Of a DNA stretch of 64,000 bases, positions 25,003 through 33,545 are shown in pieces. A model generated the notes under the pieces. That model saw only the letters and a list, made by a program, of their open reading frames with translations, did no database searches and was not told the origin of the DNA. Made by a program: the position numbers and the translations under genes. Position 1 is the first letter of the stretch; each line of letters starts with the position of its first letter. This DNA is from Lactonifactor sp. BIOML-A5 (GTDB lineage: Bacteria; Bacillota; Clostridia; Lachnospirales; Lachnospiraceae): NCBI RefSeq assembly GCF_009677585.1, contig NZ_WKYV01000020.1, forward strand, positions 9,399 to 73,398, written 5' to 3'.

Positions 25003-25938
25003 CTAAAGTACGGCATTCACCGCACAGCCGCACACAGAACTTTGGCGCTCTTTCTTTCGGTATTGGAGGGGCGTACATCCCATTGCCTCTGCAAACACAT
25101 GAGAAAAGTGGCTGCTGGAAGAGAAGCCGATGCTAAGTGCAATGTCCAGCACGCTTTTCTCCGTATGGACCAGCAGGTATTCCCCCATGCGGATCCTATA
25201 GGCATTCAGGTATTCCCCCGGGGACTGCCGGATGACCTTCTGAAAGTCCCGGCAGCATTCACTGCGGCTGACACAGGCGGCTTTGGCAACATCCTCCAGA
25301 TATATTTTATGGGGATATTCTCTGTGAATAAACTCCATGGCAGACTTTACCCTCTGATAACATAAGTCTGAAACTGGAGATTCCCGCTCCGGCACAGAAG
25401 AGAGATTCCTGAGAAGGGCAAGCCCGGTCCGCTGGAGAAGAATCTGCAGCTCCCACTGATATCCCGCAGGGCGCTCGCAGTCACAGGCATACATCCTGCG
25501 GATACAGGAAAGGGGTTCACGGTGCCAGTCTGCCGATCCGTCCAGAAGGAAAAAATCTTTCCTGGCATTCCACAGGGCGGAGGCATATTTACCTTCTACC
25601 ACACCTCCGGAGAGTCCGTGAAAGAGATAGGGATCTGCCAGGACAGCACAGTATTCGCTTCCTCTCATCATCTGGTAGGGATAGACCTGGTGAAGCAGGC
25701 TGGCAGGTACCATCCCGCCCTGTCCGGGTCCGATGAGATAGGAACCGGACCCTGCGTGCAGTTCAATCTGCCCTTCCAGCACATAGATAAGCTCGGCCTC
25801 TTTATGCCAGTGCCAGGAAATGGAACGGTTCGGGTACAGATCCAGAACATCCAGATACACTTCCATAGGAAATCCAGGTGTTCCGTGGCAGGTTACCTCC
25901 TCCAGATTCCCGTTGATTTCGATATAATTCAGCTGCAT
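25003..25938 (-). CDS. AraC-family transcriptional regulator with N-terminal cupin
   Basis: A 311-residue protein. Residues ~25-110 form a cupin-type sensor (SWHWHKEAELIYVLEG motif, then GSGSYLIGPGQGGMVP). The C-terminal ~100 residues are two AraC helix-turn-helix units (YLEDVAKAACVSRSECCRDF and LDIALSIGFSSSSHFSHVF, followed by the usual G-C-T-P-L-Q-Y-R-K). The ligand cannot be read from the sequence; related regulators sense sugars or small carboxylates. It lies on the same strand as the pfl operon, 282 bp upstream of it, and is divergent from the YczE-type membrane protein gene, which is an obvious candidate target. Confidence 0.9.
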   Translation of the reverse strand: MQLNYIEINGNLEEVTCHGTPGFPMEVYLDVLDLYPNRSISWHWHKEAELIYVLEGQIELHAGSGSYLIGPGQGGMVPASLLHQVYPYQMMRGSEYCAVLADPYLFHGLSGGVVEGKYASALWNARKDFFLLDGSADWHREPLSCIRRMYACDCERPAGYQWELQILLQRTGLALLRNLSSVPERESPVSDLCYQRVKSAMEFIHREYPHKIYLEDVAKAACVSRSECCRDFQKVIRQSPGEYLNAYRIRMGEYLLVHTEKSVLDIALSIGFSSSSHFSHVFAEAMGCTPLQYRKKERQSSVCGCAVNAVL

Positions 25939-26010
25939 AGTGAGTCCTCCCCTCTTCTATGGCACGATTCTGTTATTTTTAGCGATTATCCTGGTAGATC
26001 CTCTTTATAG

Positions 26011-26039
26011 AAATGATTATAATGAAAAAACAATCATTT
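26011..26039 (+). promoter_or_regulatory. -10 element inside an inverted repeat (operator candidate)
   Basis: TATAAT at 26018-26023 lies between arms AAATGATT (26011-26018) and AATCATTT (26032-26039). It is 37 bp before the YczE-type gene and about 70 bp from the divergent araC-type gene, so a repressor or the AraC protein could act here. Confidence 0.4.
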
Positions 26040-26059
26040 TACAACAGGGGGAAATATCT

Positions 26060-26704
26060 ATGACAAAAAGAATTGCGCTGACTCTGGCAGGGATTCTGCT
26101 GGTGTACGGATCTGTGGCATTTGCCATCAAAGCCGGGATTGGAGTTCTGCCTGTGGATGCAGCCATCACCACCCTGGCAGGCCTTCTGCATATGAAGGTG
26201 GGGACTTTTTCCATGATTTTTCATGGAAGCTTTTTTATTGGGCAGATTTTGATAGAAAAGAAAAATTTTAAGAAAGTTCAGTTTTTGCAGATCGGTTATA
26301 TTGTATTTGGCGGCTCCATTTTGAATTTTATGCTGTATACAGTGCTGGGAGGCGTTTCCTTTTCCTGGTATCCGGTGCGCCTTATAGTCTGTGTGCTGGC
26401 CTTTTTTGTCAGTGCCTTTGGGTGCACGCTGGTGCTGGAGATGAAAGTGATCCGCACTCCCATGGAAGGCTTTATCCAGATGGTGGCAGAGCAGACAGGC
26501 ACCACAATGGGACGGCTGCGCCAGAAGATAGACATGGGTCTGGTGGTACTTACAGTGGTTCTCACCCTTATCTTTCACACGCCCTGGACACTCCGGGAGG
26601 GCACTGTGATCGCCGCGCTGATTTTCGGGCCCTTTATGGATTTTCACAGCAGCTGGATCCGCAATGTGCTGTACGGGGCGAAAAAGATTCTACCAGAAAA
26701 CTAA
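26060..26704 (+). CDS. YczE/YyaS/YitT-family integral membrane protein
   Basis: The ATG at 26060 is preferred: AGGGGGAA lies just before it and the encoded start (MTKRIALTLAGILLVYGSVA) begins the first helix. Upstream in-frame starts fall in the divergent promoter region. The product is 214 residues with about five hydrophobic segments (near 7-27, 48-66, 78-98, 107-127 and 165-190). GIGVLPVDAAITTLAG after helix 1 is the conserved family feature. B. subtilis YczE has been linked to surfactin production through an unclear mechanism; no transport substrate is established. It stands alone, divergent from the AraC-family gene. Confidence 0.8.
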   Translation: MTKRIALTLAGILLVYGSVAFAIKAGIGVLPVDAAITTLAGLLHMKVGTFSMIFHGSFFIGQILIEKKNFKKVQFLQIGYIVFGGSILNFMLYTVLGGVSFSWYPVRLIVCVLAFFVSAFGCTLVLEMKVIRTPMEGFIQMVAEQTGTTMGRLRQKIDMGLVVLTVVLTLIFHTPWTLREGTVIAALIFGPFMDFHSSWIRNVLYGAKKILPEN

Positions 26705-26730
26705 AAATTATGGTTGTCAAGAAAAAACAC

Positions 26731-26759
26731 TTGACAAGTGTAAAGGTATCAGTTATGAT
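26731..26759 (+). promoter_or_regulatory. Sigma-A promoter for ylxM-ffh
   Basis: TTGACA (26731-26736), a 17-base spacer and TATGAT (26754-26759). Transcription would begin near 26766, giving a leader of only about 11 bases before the ylxM ATG. Confidence 0.75.
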
Positions 26760-26776
26760 GTCTAAGGTGATTACAC

Positions 26777-27121
26777 ATGGAAAAAATTGTAGAACAGGCT
26801 TTGCTTTATGACTTTTACGGGGAACTCCTCACAGAACACCAGAGAAGAATCTATGAGGATGTGGTGCTGAATGACTATTCTCTCAGCGAGGTGGCTGAGG
26901 TTCTGGGAATCAGCCGTCAGGGAGTTCACGATAACGTAAAGCGCTGTCATAAGATATTGAAAGATTACGAAGGAAAGCTGCATCTGGTGGCTAAGTTCGA
27001 ATCTGTAAAACATAAGGTGAATGAGATTCATCAGTTGACAAAAGACTGCGAAGCATTGGACAAGAAAGAATTAGCAGACCGTGTGGAAGCCATTTCCCAC
27101 GAGATATTAGAGGAGTTATAG
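26777..27121 (+). CDS. ylxM: YlxM family helix-turn-helix protein
   Basis: A 114-residue protein with the YlxM N-terminus (LLYDFYGELLTEHQRRIYED) and a sigma-70 region-4-like helix-turn-helix (YSLSEVAEVLGISRQGVHDN), followed by a coiled-coil-prone tail. In Firmicutes ylxM is almost always directly upstream of ffh, and streptococcal YlxM has been reported to bind SRP components. Only three bases separate its stop from ffh, so the two are co-transcribed and probably translationally coupled. The GAGGAG at the 3' end of ylxM serves as the ffh ribosome site. Confidence 0.92.
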   Translation: MEKIVEQALLYDFYGELLTEHQRRIYEDVVLNDYSLSEVAEVLGISRQGVHDNVKRCHKILKDYEGKLHLVAKFESVKHKVNEIHQLTKDCEALDKKELADRVEAISHEILEEL

Positions 27122-27124
27122 TGC

Positions 27125-28483
27125 ATGGCATTTGAAAGTTTAACCGATAAACTACAGAATGTGTTCAAGAACTTAAGAAGCAAAGGACGTCTCACGGAAG
27201 CAGATGTAAAGACGGCTCTCAGAGAAGTTAAGATGGCCCTTCTGGAGGCGGATGTCAGTTATAAGGTAGTCAAACAGTTCATGAAAGCCGTACAGGAACG
27301 TGCGGTGGGACAGGATGTTATGACCGGACTGAATCCCGGACAGATGGTAATTAAGATTGTGAATGAAGAGCTGGTCAGACTTATGGGAAGCGAGACCACA
27401 GAGATTGCATTCAAACCGGGAAATGAGATAACGGTGCTGATGATGGTGGGACTTCAGGGGGCCGGCAAGACAACTACGACGGCAAAGCTGGCAGGAAAGC
27501 TGAAAGCGAAGGGAAAGAAACCTCTGCTGGTGGCCTGTGACGTATACCGTCCGGCGGCTATCACACAGCTTCAGGTGAACGGTGAAAAGCAGGGTGTTGA
27601 TGTATTTGCCATGGGCGACAAGCAAAAACCTGTGAATATCGCCAAAGCTGCTCTGGAATACGCTAAGGTTAACAGTTATAATACCGTGCTCATTGATACC
27701 GCCGGACGTCTTCATATTGACGAGGACATGATGGCAGAGCTGGAAGAGATTAAGTCAAGCCTGACTGTGGATCAGACCCTGCTCGTGGTGGATGCCATGA
27801 CAGGCCAGGATGCGGTGAATGTGGCCGAAACCTTCAGTGAAAAGGTAGGTATAGACGGAGTCGTACTCACCAAACTGGACGGTGATACCAGAGGCGGTGC
27901 CGCACTTTCCATTAAAGCAATCAGCGGAAAGCCCATTTTATATGTGGGTATGGGAGAAAAACTTTCCGATCTGGAACAGTTTTACCCGGAGCGGATGGCT
28001 TCCAGGATTCTGGGGATGGGGGATGTCATGAGCCTCATCGAAAAAGCCCAGGCCAACATTGATGAAGAAAAAGCAAAGCAGATGGAGCAGAAGATTAAGA
28101 AAGCTTCCTTTGGTTTTGATGATTATCTGGAAAGTATGAACCAGATGAAGAATATGGGAGGTATCTCCAGTGTTCTCAGTATGCTTCCGGGCATGAGCGC
28201 ACAGATGGGAGATATCGAGAGTATGGTTGACGAGAAAGAGCTGGCCAGAAAAGAAGCCATGATACTTTCCATGACTCCTCAGGAGCGGGCCAACCCCGAT
28301 ATCCTGAATGTATCCAGAAAGAACCGGATCGCCAGAGGCGCCGGGGTGGATATCAGTGAAGTTAACCGTATGGTAAAGCAGTTTGAACAGGCAAAAAAGA
28401 TGATGAAGCAGATGCCCGGCCTCATGGGAGGCAAAGGCGGCAAAAAATTCGGTAAAAGAGGCGGCTTTAAGCTACCCTTTTAG
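27125..28483 (+). CDS. ffh: Signal recognition particle protein Ffh (SRP54)
   Basis: A 452-residue GTPase that binds signal sequences of nascent membrane and secreted proteins with 4.5S RNA and docks to FtsY. The N domain comes first, then the G domain with GLQGAGKTTTTAKLAG (P-loop), DVYRPAA, DTAGR and TKLDGDTRGGA. The Met-rich M domain follows from about residue 300 (MEQKIKKASFGFDDYLESM onward), with the RNA-binding RKNRIARGAG segment. Length and motif order are normal. It sits in the usual order ylxM-ffh-rpsP. Confidence 0.97.
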   Translation: MAFESLTDKLQNVFKNLRSKGRLTEADVKTALREVKMALLEADVSYKVVKQFMKAVQERAVGQDVMTGLNPGQMVIKIVNEELVRLMGSETTEIAFKPGNEITVLMMVGLQGAGKTTTTAKLAGKLKAKGKKPLLVACDVYRPAAITQLQVNGEKQGVDVFAMGDKQKPVNIAKAALEYAKVNSYNTVLIDTAGRLHIDEDMMAELEEIKSSLTVDQTLLVVDAMTGQDAVNVAETFSEKVGIDGVVLTKLDGDTRGGAALSIKAISGKPILYVGMGEKLSDLEQFYPERMASRILGMGDVMSLIEKAQANIDEEKAKQMEQKIKKASFGFDDYLESMNQMKNMGGISSVLSMLPGMSAQMGDIESMVDEKELARKEAMILSMTPQERANPDILNVSRKNRIARGAGVDISEVNRMVKQFEQAKKMMKQMPGLMGGKGGKKFGKRGGFKLPF

Positions 28484-28517
28484 ATATATGGAAAAAAACA
28501 AAGGAGGTGAAAGATAA

Positions 28518-28763
28518 ATGGCAGTTAAAATCAGATTAAGAAGAATGGGACAGAAAAAGGCTCCTTTCTATAGAATCGTTGTTGCGGATTCCAGATCCCC
28601 GAGAGACGGTAAGTTCATCGAAGAGATCGGAACCTACGACCCAACTTGTGACCCAAGCGTATACAAGGTAGACGAAGAGGCAGCTAAGAGATGGTTAGCA
28701 GACGGTGCACAGCCTACTGAAACCGTAGGTAAGATCTTCAAAATGGCTGGTATTGAAAAATAA
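28518..28763 (+). CDS. rpsP: 30S ribosomal protein S16
   Basis: An 81-residue protein matching bS16 along its whole length: [20 protein letters not shown], then [20 protein letters not shown], then a C-terminal segment with [23 protein letters not shown] lies nine bases before the ATG. It is 34 bp after ffh and 18 bp before khpA, within the SRP/ribosome-maturation cluster. Confidence 0.97.
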   Translation: MAVKIRLRRMGQKKAPFYRIVVADSRSPRDGKFIEEIGTYDPTCDPSVYKVDEEAAKRWLADGAQPTETVGKIFKMAGIEK

Positions 28764-28781
28764 GGGTCTCGGAGGTGTGTG

Positions 28782-29012
28782 ATGAAAGAACTGGTAGAAG
28801 TAATTGCAAAGTCTCTGGTAGAACATCCTGAAGAAGTTGTTGTAACAGAAACAGAAGAGGATGATTCTGTTTTAGTAGAACTGCGCGTGGCACCCTCTGA
28901 TATGGGCAAGGTAATTGGCCGTCAGGGGCGGATTGCCAAAGCACTTCGTACTGTAGTAAAAGCCGCATCTTCCAAGAGTGATAAAAAGGTTGTTGTAGAT
29001 ATTCTGCAGTAG
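28782..29012 (+). CDS. khpA: KH-domain RNA-binding protein KhpA (YlqC)
   Basis: A 76-residue single KH domain with the GKVIGRQGRIAKALRTVV motif (the GxxG loop is GRQG). The ATG at 28782 has GGAGG six bases upstream; a GTG three bases earlier would place the site too close. KhpA acts with KhpB/EloR in several Firmicutes and affects cell elongation and small-RNA stability. The position between rpsP and rimM is its standard location. Confidence 0.92.
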   Translation: MKELVEVIAKSLVEHPEEVVVTETEEDDSVLVELRVAPSDMGKVIGRQGRIAKALRTVVKAASSKSDKKVVVDILQ

Positions 29013-29046
29013 CCAGGTGTCAATTGGAGACGGAGAATGAAACAGG

Positions 29047-29086
29047 GGACAGGGATGATAAGATCCCCGTCCTTCTTTTTTCTTTC
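29047..29086 (+). terminator. Terminator-like hairpin between khpA and rimM
   Basis: GGACAGGGAT (29047-29056) pairs with ATCCCCGTCC (29063-29072) with one mismatch and a six-base loop, followed by TTCTTTTTTCTTTC. It may separate or attenuate the upstream ylxM-khpA unit from rimM. The GGGACAGG sequence recalls the repeats at 3.6 and 6.5 kb. Confidence 0.6.
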
Positions 29087-29124
29087 TATACAGGACAGGG
29101 AAAACAAAGGAACAGGTATATAAT

Positions 29125-29631
29125 ATGGAAGAATTATTACAGGTAGGGGTGATCTCTTCCACCCACGGAATCCGCGGAGAGGTAAAGGTATACCCCACAA
29201 CTGATGATGTGAATAGATTTAAAGAGTTAAAAAATGTAATTCTGGATACTGGAAGGGAACAGATTTCCCTTGAGATCCAGGGGGTCAAGTTTTTCAAACA
29301 GTTTGCAATCCTGAAGTTCAAAGGAATAGACACAATCAATGAGATAGAAAAATATAAAGGGAAAAGCCTCTGGGTTACCAGAACAGATGCACTGCCGCTG
29401 GGGGAGGATGAGTATTATATTGCAGATCTCCTGGATATGAAGGTGTATCTGGAGGACAGCAGCTTTTTCGGAATCTTAAAAGATGTCATGGAGACCGGCG
29501 CCAATGATGTCTATGTCATAGAGACAGAGGATGGGAAGGAAGTGCTGGTACCTGCGATTCATGACTGTATACTGAAAGTAGATGTAGAGAACAGGAGGAT
29601 GGAGATCCATCTCCTGGAGGGTCTGCTTTAG
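29125..29631 (+). CDS. rimM: 16S rRNA processing protein RimM
   Basis: A 168-residue ribosome maturation factor for the head of the 30S subunit; it binds S19. The N-terminal domain shows [20 protein letters not shown], and the PRC-barrel domain has the [12 protein letters not shown] start and ends in [18 protein letters not shown]. Length is normal. It lies 17 bp before trmD, as in most bacteria. Confidence 0.96.
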   Translation: MEELLQVGVISSTHGIRGEVKVYPTTDDVNRFKELKNVILDTGREQISLEIQGVKFFKQFAILKFKGIDTINEIEKYKGKSLWVTRTDALPLGEDEYYIADLLDMKVYLEDSSFFGILKDVMETGANDVYVIETEDGKEVLVPAIHDCILKVDVENRRMEIHLLEGLL

Positions 29632-29648
29632 AGGCTTAGGAGGGTAAG

Positions 29649-30392
29649 ATGAAGTTTCATGTATTAACCTTGTTCCCTGAGATGATACTTCAGGGGCTTA
29701 ATACCAGTATCACAGGACGGGCCATAGACAGCGGATATATCTCTCTGGAAGCTGTGAATATCAGGGATTTTGCTGAAAATAAGCATAACCGGGTGGACGA
29801 TTATCCCTATGGAGGGGGAGCGGGCATGGTAATGCAGGCGGGTCCTGTCTGCAAAGCTTTCGAGTCTGTAGCCGGGAGTATGGAGAAAAAACCAAGGGTG
29901 ATCTATCTGACACCCCAGGGGAGCGTATTTACCCAGGCAATGGCAAAAGAGCTGGCCGGGGAGGAAGAACTTGTATTTTTGTGCGGCCACTATGAGGGAA
30001 TTGACGAGAGAGTGCTGGAGGAGATAGTGACAGATCCGGTTTCCATAGGAGATTATGTTCTGACCGGAGGAGAGCTTCCGGCTATGGTTATGATAGATGC
30101 CATATCCCGTCTGGTACCCGGTGTGCTGAGCAATGAGGAGTCTGCACAATTTGAATCCTTTCAGGACAACCTGCTGGAGTATCCCCAGTACACTCGTCCC
30201 GCCGTGTGGAGGGAAAAAGAAGTGCCTCCGATCCTTTTGTCCGGCCACCACCAGAATGTGGAAAAATGGCGGAGGGAACAGTCAGTGATCCGCACGGCCA
30301 AAAGAAGGCCGGATCTGCTGAAAACGGCGGAGCTGACCTTGTCCGAGCAAGAGTTGGCTGAAAAAATACTTGCAAAAAAAGAAGATTTATAG
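29649..30392 (+). CDS. trmD: tRNA (guanine-N1-)-methyltransferase TrmD
   Basis: A 247-residue SPOUT-fold enzyme that methylates G37 of tRNAs using S-adenosylmethionine and prevents +1 frameshifting. Motifs: MKFHVLTLFPEM start, DDYPYGGGAGMVM, LCGHYEGIDERV, and the knot segment SIGDYVLTGGELPAMVMIDA. A promoter for rplS overlaps its last codons. Confidence 0.97.
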   Translation: MKFHVLTLFPEMILQGLNTSITGRAIDSGYISLEAVNIRDFAENKHNRVDDYPYGGGAGMVMQAGPVCKAFESVAGSMEKKPRVIYLTPQGSVFTQAMAKELAGEEELVFLCGHYEGIDERVLEEIVTDPVSIGDYVLTGGELPAMVMIDAISRLVPGVLSNEESAQFESFQDNLLEYPQYTRPAVWREKEVPPILLSGHHQNVEKWRREQSVIRTAKRRPDLLKTAELTLSEQELAEKILAKKEDL

Positions 30393-30398
30393 TATAAT
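30370..30398 (+). promoter_or_regulatory. Promoter for rplS at the end of trmD
   Basis: TTGCAA (30370-30375), a 17-base spacer and TATAAT (30393-30398) straddle the trmD stop. It would give rplS an 80-base leader and allow S16/TrmD and L19 to be expressed at different levels. Confidence 0.7.
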
Positions 30399-30480
30399 TA
30401 CTAGCGTTGTGAATAAAAGAGATGGTCCTCTGTTACGAAAGGTATTAAGAACATCCAAATGAGTTAAGGAGAGAAAACAA

Positions 30481-30828
30481 ATGAACGAAATCATTAAGAA
30501 CATCGAAGCTGCTCAGATGAAAGCAGAAGTGCCTGAGTTCAACGTAGGCGACACAGTAAGAGTACACGGCAAGATCAAAGAGGGTAACCGCGAGAGAGTC
30601 CAGGTATTCGAAGGAATCGTAATTAAAAAGCAGGGCGGAAGCGTAAGAGCAACCTTTACTGTAAGAAAGAATTCCAACGGCGTAGGCGTGGAAAAGACAT
30701 GGCCGCTGCATTCTCCCAACGTAGTAAAAGTAGATGTAGTGCGCAGAGGTAAGGTAAGACGTGCGAAACTGTACTACTTGAGAGATCGCGTAGGAAAGAG
30801 AGCTAAGGTAAAAGAATTAGTAAAATAA
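30481..30828 (+). CDS. rplS: 50S ribosomal protein L19
   Basis: A 115-residue bL19 with the conserved [31 protein letters not shown] and [19 protein letters not shown] segments. AAGGAG precedes the ATG. L19 lies at the 30S-50S interface. The codons are strongly biased towards those of highly expressed genes. It has its own promoter and a terminator directly after. Confidence 0.97.
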   Translation: MNEIIKNIEAAQMKAEVPEFNVGDTVRVHGKIKEGNRERVQVFEGIVIKKQGGSVRATFTVRKNSNGVGVEKTWPLHSPNVVKVDVVRRGKVRRAKLYYLRDRVGKRAKVKELVK

Positions 30829-30840
30829 GAAGTAAGATAA

Positions 30841-30876
30841 CAGGGACAAATACATCAGGTATGTGTCCCTGTTTCT
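30841..30876 (+). terminator. Terminator after rplS
   Basis: CAGGGACAAATAC pairs with GTATGTGTCCCTG (12 of 13 pairs, loop ATCAG), followed by TTTCTG. The T-run is short, so readthrough to lepB is possible. Confidence 0.65.
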
Positions 30877-30895
30877 GAATTATGAGGAAAATGCT

Positions 30896-31471
30896 TTGAA
30901 GAAAAAACTATTTGCCGGTTCAAAAGGTACAACAGAGAATAAAAAAATGAAGAGCATCCTTCTGTGGGTGTTTGAGATCGCCGTGGTTCTGGTTCTGGCT
31001 GCTGTTGTTTCTATTTTCTTCTGCCAGAGCATTGTCATGCAGGAGGGATCTATGGAGCCCACCCTGGCCACCCAGGATAAGATTCTGATCAATAAAGTGA
31101 TTTATAAGATAAAAGAGCCCCAGAGAGGGGACATTATTGCCTTTAAAAACAGCCCGGAGGATCACGCCAGCATTCATATTAAAAGAGTGATCGGTCTCCC
31201 CGGGGAAAAGATCCAGATTAAGGACGGACAGATCCTGATTAACGGAAAAACGTATATGGAAAAAAAGGATTTTCCCCAGATATCAAACGGAGGTCTGGCC
31301 GAACAAACCATCACCCTGGGAAAAGATGAATATTTTGTGTTGGGTGATAATCGGAATAACAGTGAGGACAGCCGGTACGGCGATGTGGGAAACGTAAAGA
31401 AAAAATATATTGTAGGAAAGCTGTGGTTTGTAATTTCCCCTCGGAGCAAATTCGGCTTTTTGGAGAGCTGA
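30896..31471 (+). CDS. lepB: Signal peptidase I
   Basis: A type I signal peptidase that cleaves signal peptides of exported proteins at the outer face of the membrane. I choose the TTG at 30896 (MKKKLFAG), because GAGG lies just upstream. A GTG at 30863 would lie inside the rplS terminator stem. The product is 191 residues. One membrane helix (LLWVFEIAVVLVLAAVVSIF) is followed by the Ser box MQEGSMEPTL and the Lys box HIKRVIGLPGE, which form the Ser-Lys dyad. GDNRNNSEDSR is the conserved box near the end. It lies downstream of rplS as in other Lachnospiraceae and is likely to process the secreted proteins encoded nearby. Confidence 0.93.
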   Translation: MKKKLFAGSKGTTENKKMKSILLWVFEIAVVLVLAAVVSIFFCQSIVMQEGSMEPTLATQDKILINKVIYKIKEPQRGDIIAFKNSPEDHASIHIKRVIGLPGEKIQIKDGQILINGKTYMEKKDFPQISNGGLAEQTITLGKDEYFVLGDNRNNSEDSRYGDVGNVKKKYIVGKLWFVISPRSKFGFLES

Positions 31472-31486
31472 GAGGAGAAACACTGT

Positions 31487-32356
31487 ATGAATTTTCAATG
31501 GTATCCCGGTCATATGACAAAAGCAAAGCGTATGATGCAGGAAAACATAAAACTGATAGACCTTATTATTGAGCTGGTAGACGCCAGAGTGCCTTTATCC
31601 AGCAGAAACCCTGAGATTGATGAGCTGGGAAAGAATAAGGCACGTCTTATCCTGCTGAACAAAGCAGATCTGGCGGACGAGCGCGCCAACGATGCCTGGA
31701 TGAAATATTTTCAGGAAAAAGGATATTACGTGGCAAAGATAAATTCCAAAGCCGGGACGGGAATGAAAAGCCTGAACGGTATAATACAGGAAACCTGTAA
31801 AGAAAAGCTGGAGAGGGACAGACGAAGAGGCATTAAGAACCGCCCCATCCGGGCCATGGTGGTGGGAATCCCCAACGTAGGTAAGTCTACGTTTATCAAT
31901 GCCCTTGCAGGAAAAGCATGCACGAAGACAGGAAATAAGCCTGGTGTGACAAAAGGAAAGCAGTGGATCCGCCTGAACAAAGGAGTGGAGCTTCTGGATA
32001 CACCGGGAATTCTCTGGCCCAAGTTTGAAGATCAGACGGTAGGGCTTAAGCTGGCTATAATTGGCTCCATCAAAGACGAGCTCCTGAATATTGAGGAACT
32101 GTCGCTGGAACTGCTGGGGTTTCTTGGAGATAAGTATTCCGGAGCTTTAAACAGCCGGTATGAGATTGAAGAGTCCCCGGACAGACTGCATATGCTCAAT
32201 GAGATTGCGGAGAACAGAAAATGCCTGAAGAAGGGCGGAGAGCTGGATTACCCAAAGGCTGCCGGTCTGATCCTGGATGACTTCCGAAGCGGCAAAATCG
32301 GGCGGATTACTCTGGAATTCCCTGTGGAACAGACAGGAGAGGCACAGGAACAGTGA
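31487..32356 (+). CDS. rbgA: Ribosome biogenesis GTPase RbgA (YlqF)
   Basis: A 289-residue circularly permuted GTPase needed for late 50S assembly. NKAD (G4) comes before the P-loop GIPNVGKSTFINAL (G1), then LDTPGILWP (G3), the order expected after permutation. The N-terminal start MNFQWYPGHMTKAKRMM is characteristic. It is 15 bp after lepB and 10 bp before rnhB. Confidence 0.96.
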   Translation: MNFQWYPGHMTKAKRMMQENIKLIDLIIELVDARVPLSSRNPEIDELGKNKARLILLNKADLADERANDAWMKYFQEKGYYVAKINSKAGTGMKSLNGIIQETCKEKLERDRRRGIKNRPIRAMVVGIPNVGKSTFINALAGKACTKTGNKPGVTKGKQWIRLNKGVELLDTPGILWPKFEDQTVGLKLAIIGSIKDELLNIEELSLELLGFLGDKYSGALNSRYEIEESPDRLHMLNEIAENRKCLKKGGELDYPKAAGLILDDFRSGKIGRITLEFPVEQTGEAQEQ

Positions 32357-32366
32357 GGTTTAGCAG

Positions 32367-33125
32367 ATGAGAACAGTAGGAGAAATTAAGGCGGAATTCG
32401 CCGCTGCAGGGGAGGAGCGGAAAAGAGAGCTCTGCGGAATCTATGGGGCGGACCCCAGGGCCGGAGTGAAGGCTCTGATTCAGAAGGTTAAAAAAGACGG
32501 GGAGAAGCTGGAAGCAGAGAGGGCGAGGACACGCCTTATGAGTGTATACGAAGATAAATACGGGGATCTGGGACTGGTCTGCGGTATTGATGAAGTGGGA
32601 AGAGGACCTCTGGCCGGCCCTGTGGTGGCCGGGGCTGTGATTCTGCCCAGAGACAAGGAAATTCTCTGGCTGAACGACTCTAAAAAGCTTTCTGCTGCCA
32701 GGCGGGAGGAGCTGTACCATGTGATTATGGAGGAAGCGGTGGCGGTTGGCCTGGGAATGGCCGGTCCTGCCAGGATTGATGAGATCAATATCCTCCAGGC
32801 AACCTATGAGGCTATGCGTGAGGCGGTATCGAACCTGAAGGCGGTGCCCCAGATCCTTTTAAATGACGCGGTTACGATTCCGGAGATTATCATTCCTCAG
32901 GTACCGATCATAAAAGGAGATGCGAAAAGTATCTCCATTGCAGCCGCCAGTATAGTGGCAAAGGTAACCCGGGACCGGATGATGGAAGAATATGACCGGG
33001 TAATGCCGGAATATGATTTTGCCTCTAACAAAGGCTATGGATCCGCCCGCCACATAGAGGCTCTGAAACAGTATGGACCAAGTCCTATCCACAGACGGAC
33101 TTTCATACATAATTTTGTATCATAG
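32367..33125 (+). CDS. rnhB: Ribonuclease HII
   Basis: A 252-residue enzyme that cuts RNA at ribonucleotides embedded in DNA. The catalytic motif CGIDEVGRGPLAGPVVAGAV supplies the first acidic residues, and NDSKKLS, SIAAASIVAKVTRD and FASNKGYGSARH follow in the family order. An N-terminal helical extension of about 70 residues precedes the catalytic core, as in other clostridial RNase HII proteins. It sits between rbgA and yraN. Confidence 0.95.
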   Translation: MRTVGEIKAEFAAAGEERKRELCGIYGADPRAGVKALIQKVKKDGEKLEAERARTRLMSVYEDKYGDLGLVCGIDEVGRGPLAGPVVAGAVILPRDKEILWLNDSKKLSAARREELYHVIMEEAVAVGLGMAGPARIDEINILQATYEAMREAVSNLKAVPQILLNDAVTIPEIIIPQVPIIKGDAKSISIAAASIVAKVTRDRMMEEYDRVMPEYDFASNKGYGSARHIEALKQYGPSPIHRRTFIHNFVS

Positions 33126-33164
33126 GATCAGGATTTGGAAATCACAGGAAGCGTATAGAACTAT

Positions 33165-33524
33165 ATGAGAGAAAACACCCGTAAAACCGGAACGCAGTAT
33201 GAGGAGATTGCAGCCCGTTATCTCACAGACCAGGGATATCGAATCCTGGCAAAAAATTACCGCTGCGCTCTAGGAGAGATTGATATCATTGCCAGGGACG
33301 GCAGGTATCTGTGTTTTGTAGAGGTAAAATACAGAACCTCGGTGAGGCAGGGAGGGCCTCTTTTGGCAGTGAACAGCAGTAAACAGAGAAGAATCTGCAG
33401 GACGGCATGGTATTATCTGACAGGCAGGGGGATGGGAGAGTCCGTTCCCTGCCGTTTTGATGTGGTGGGAATCACGCCGGAGGAGATACTTCTGATTAAA
33501 GATGCATTTTCCTTCCATATATAA
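33165..33524 (+). CDS. YraN family protein (UPF0102, nuclease-like fold)
   Basis: A 119-residue protein with the UPF0102 pattern: GTQYEEIAARYLTDQGYRIL, then YRCALGEIDIIARD, then CFVEVKYR. The E-x-D-x-E-V-K arrangement is that of restriction-endonuclease-like folds. Function is not settled. It follows rnhB by 39 bp, a conserved neighbourhood suggesting a role in DNA or RNA processing. Confidence 0.9.
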   Translation: MRENTRKTGTQYEEIAARYLTDQGYRILAKNYRCALGEIDIIARDGRYLCFVEVKYRTSVRQGGPLLAVNSSKQRRICRTAWYYLTGRGMGESVPCRFDVVGITPEEILLIKDAFSFHI

Positions 33525-33545
33525 GAGCATGCAGGAGGATAACAG

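Noticed and set aside
30399..30480. L19 leader (autoregulatory RNA) before rplS
   Set aside because: The 80-base leader has only a short GATG/CATC pairing by eye; not enough to call a known ribosomal-protein leader.
30863..30895. GTG at 30863 as start of lepB
   Set aside because: It is inside the rplS terminator stem; TTG at 30896 has GAGG upstream and gives a normal N-terminus.
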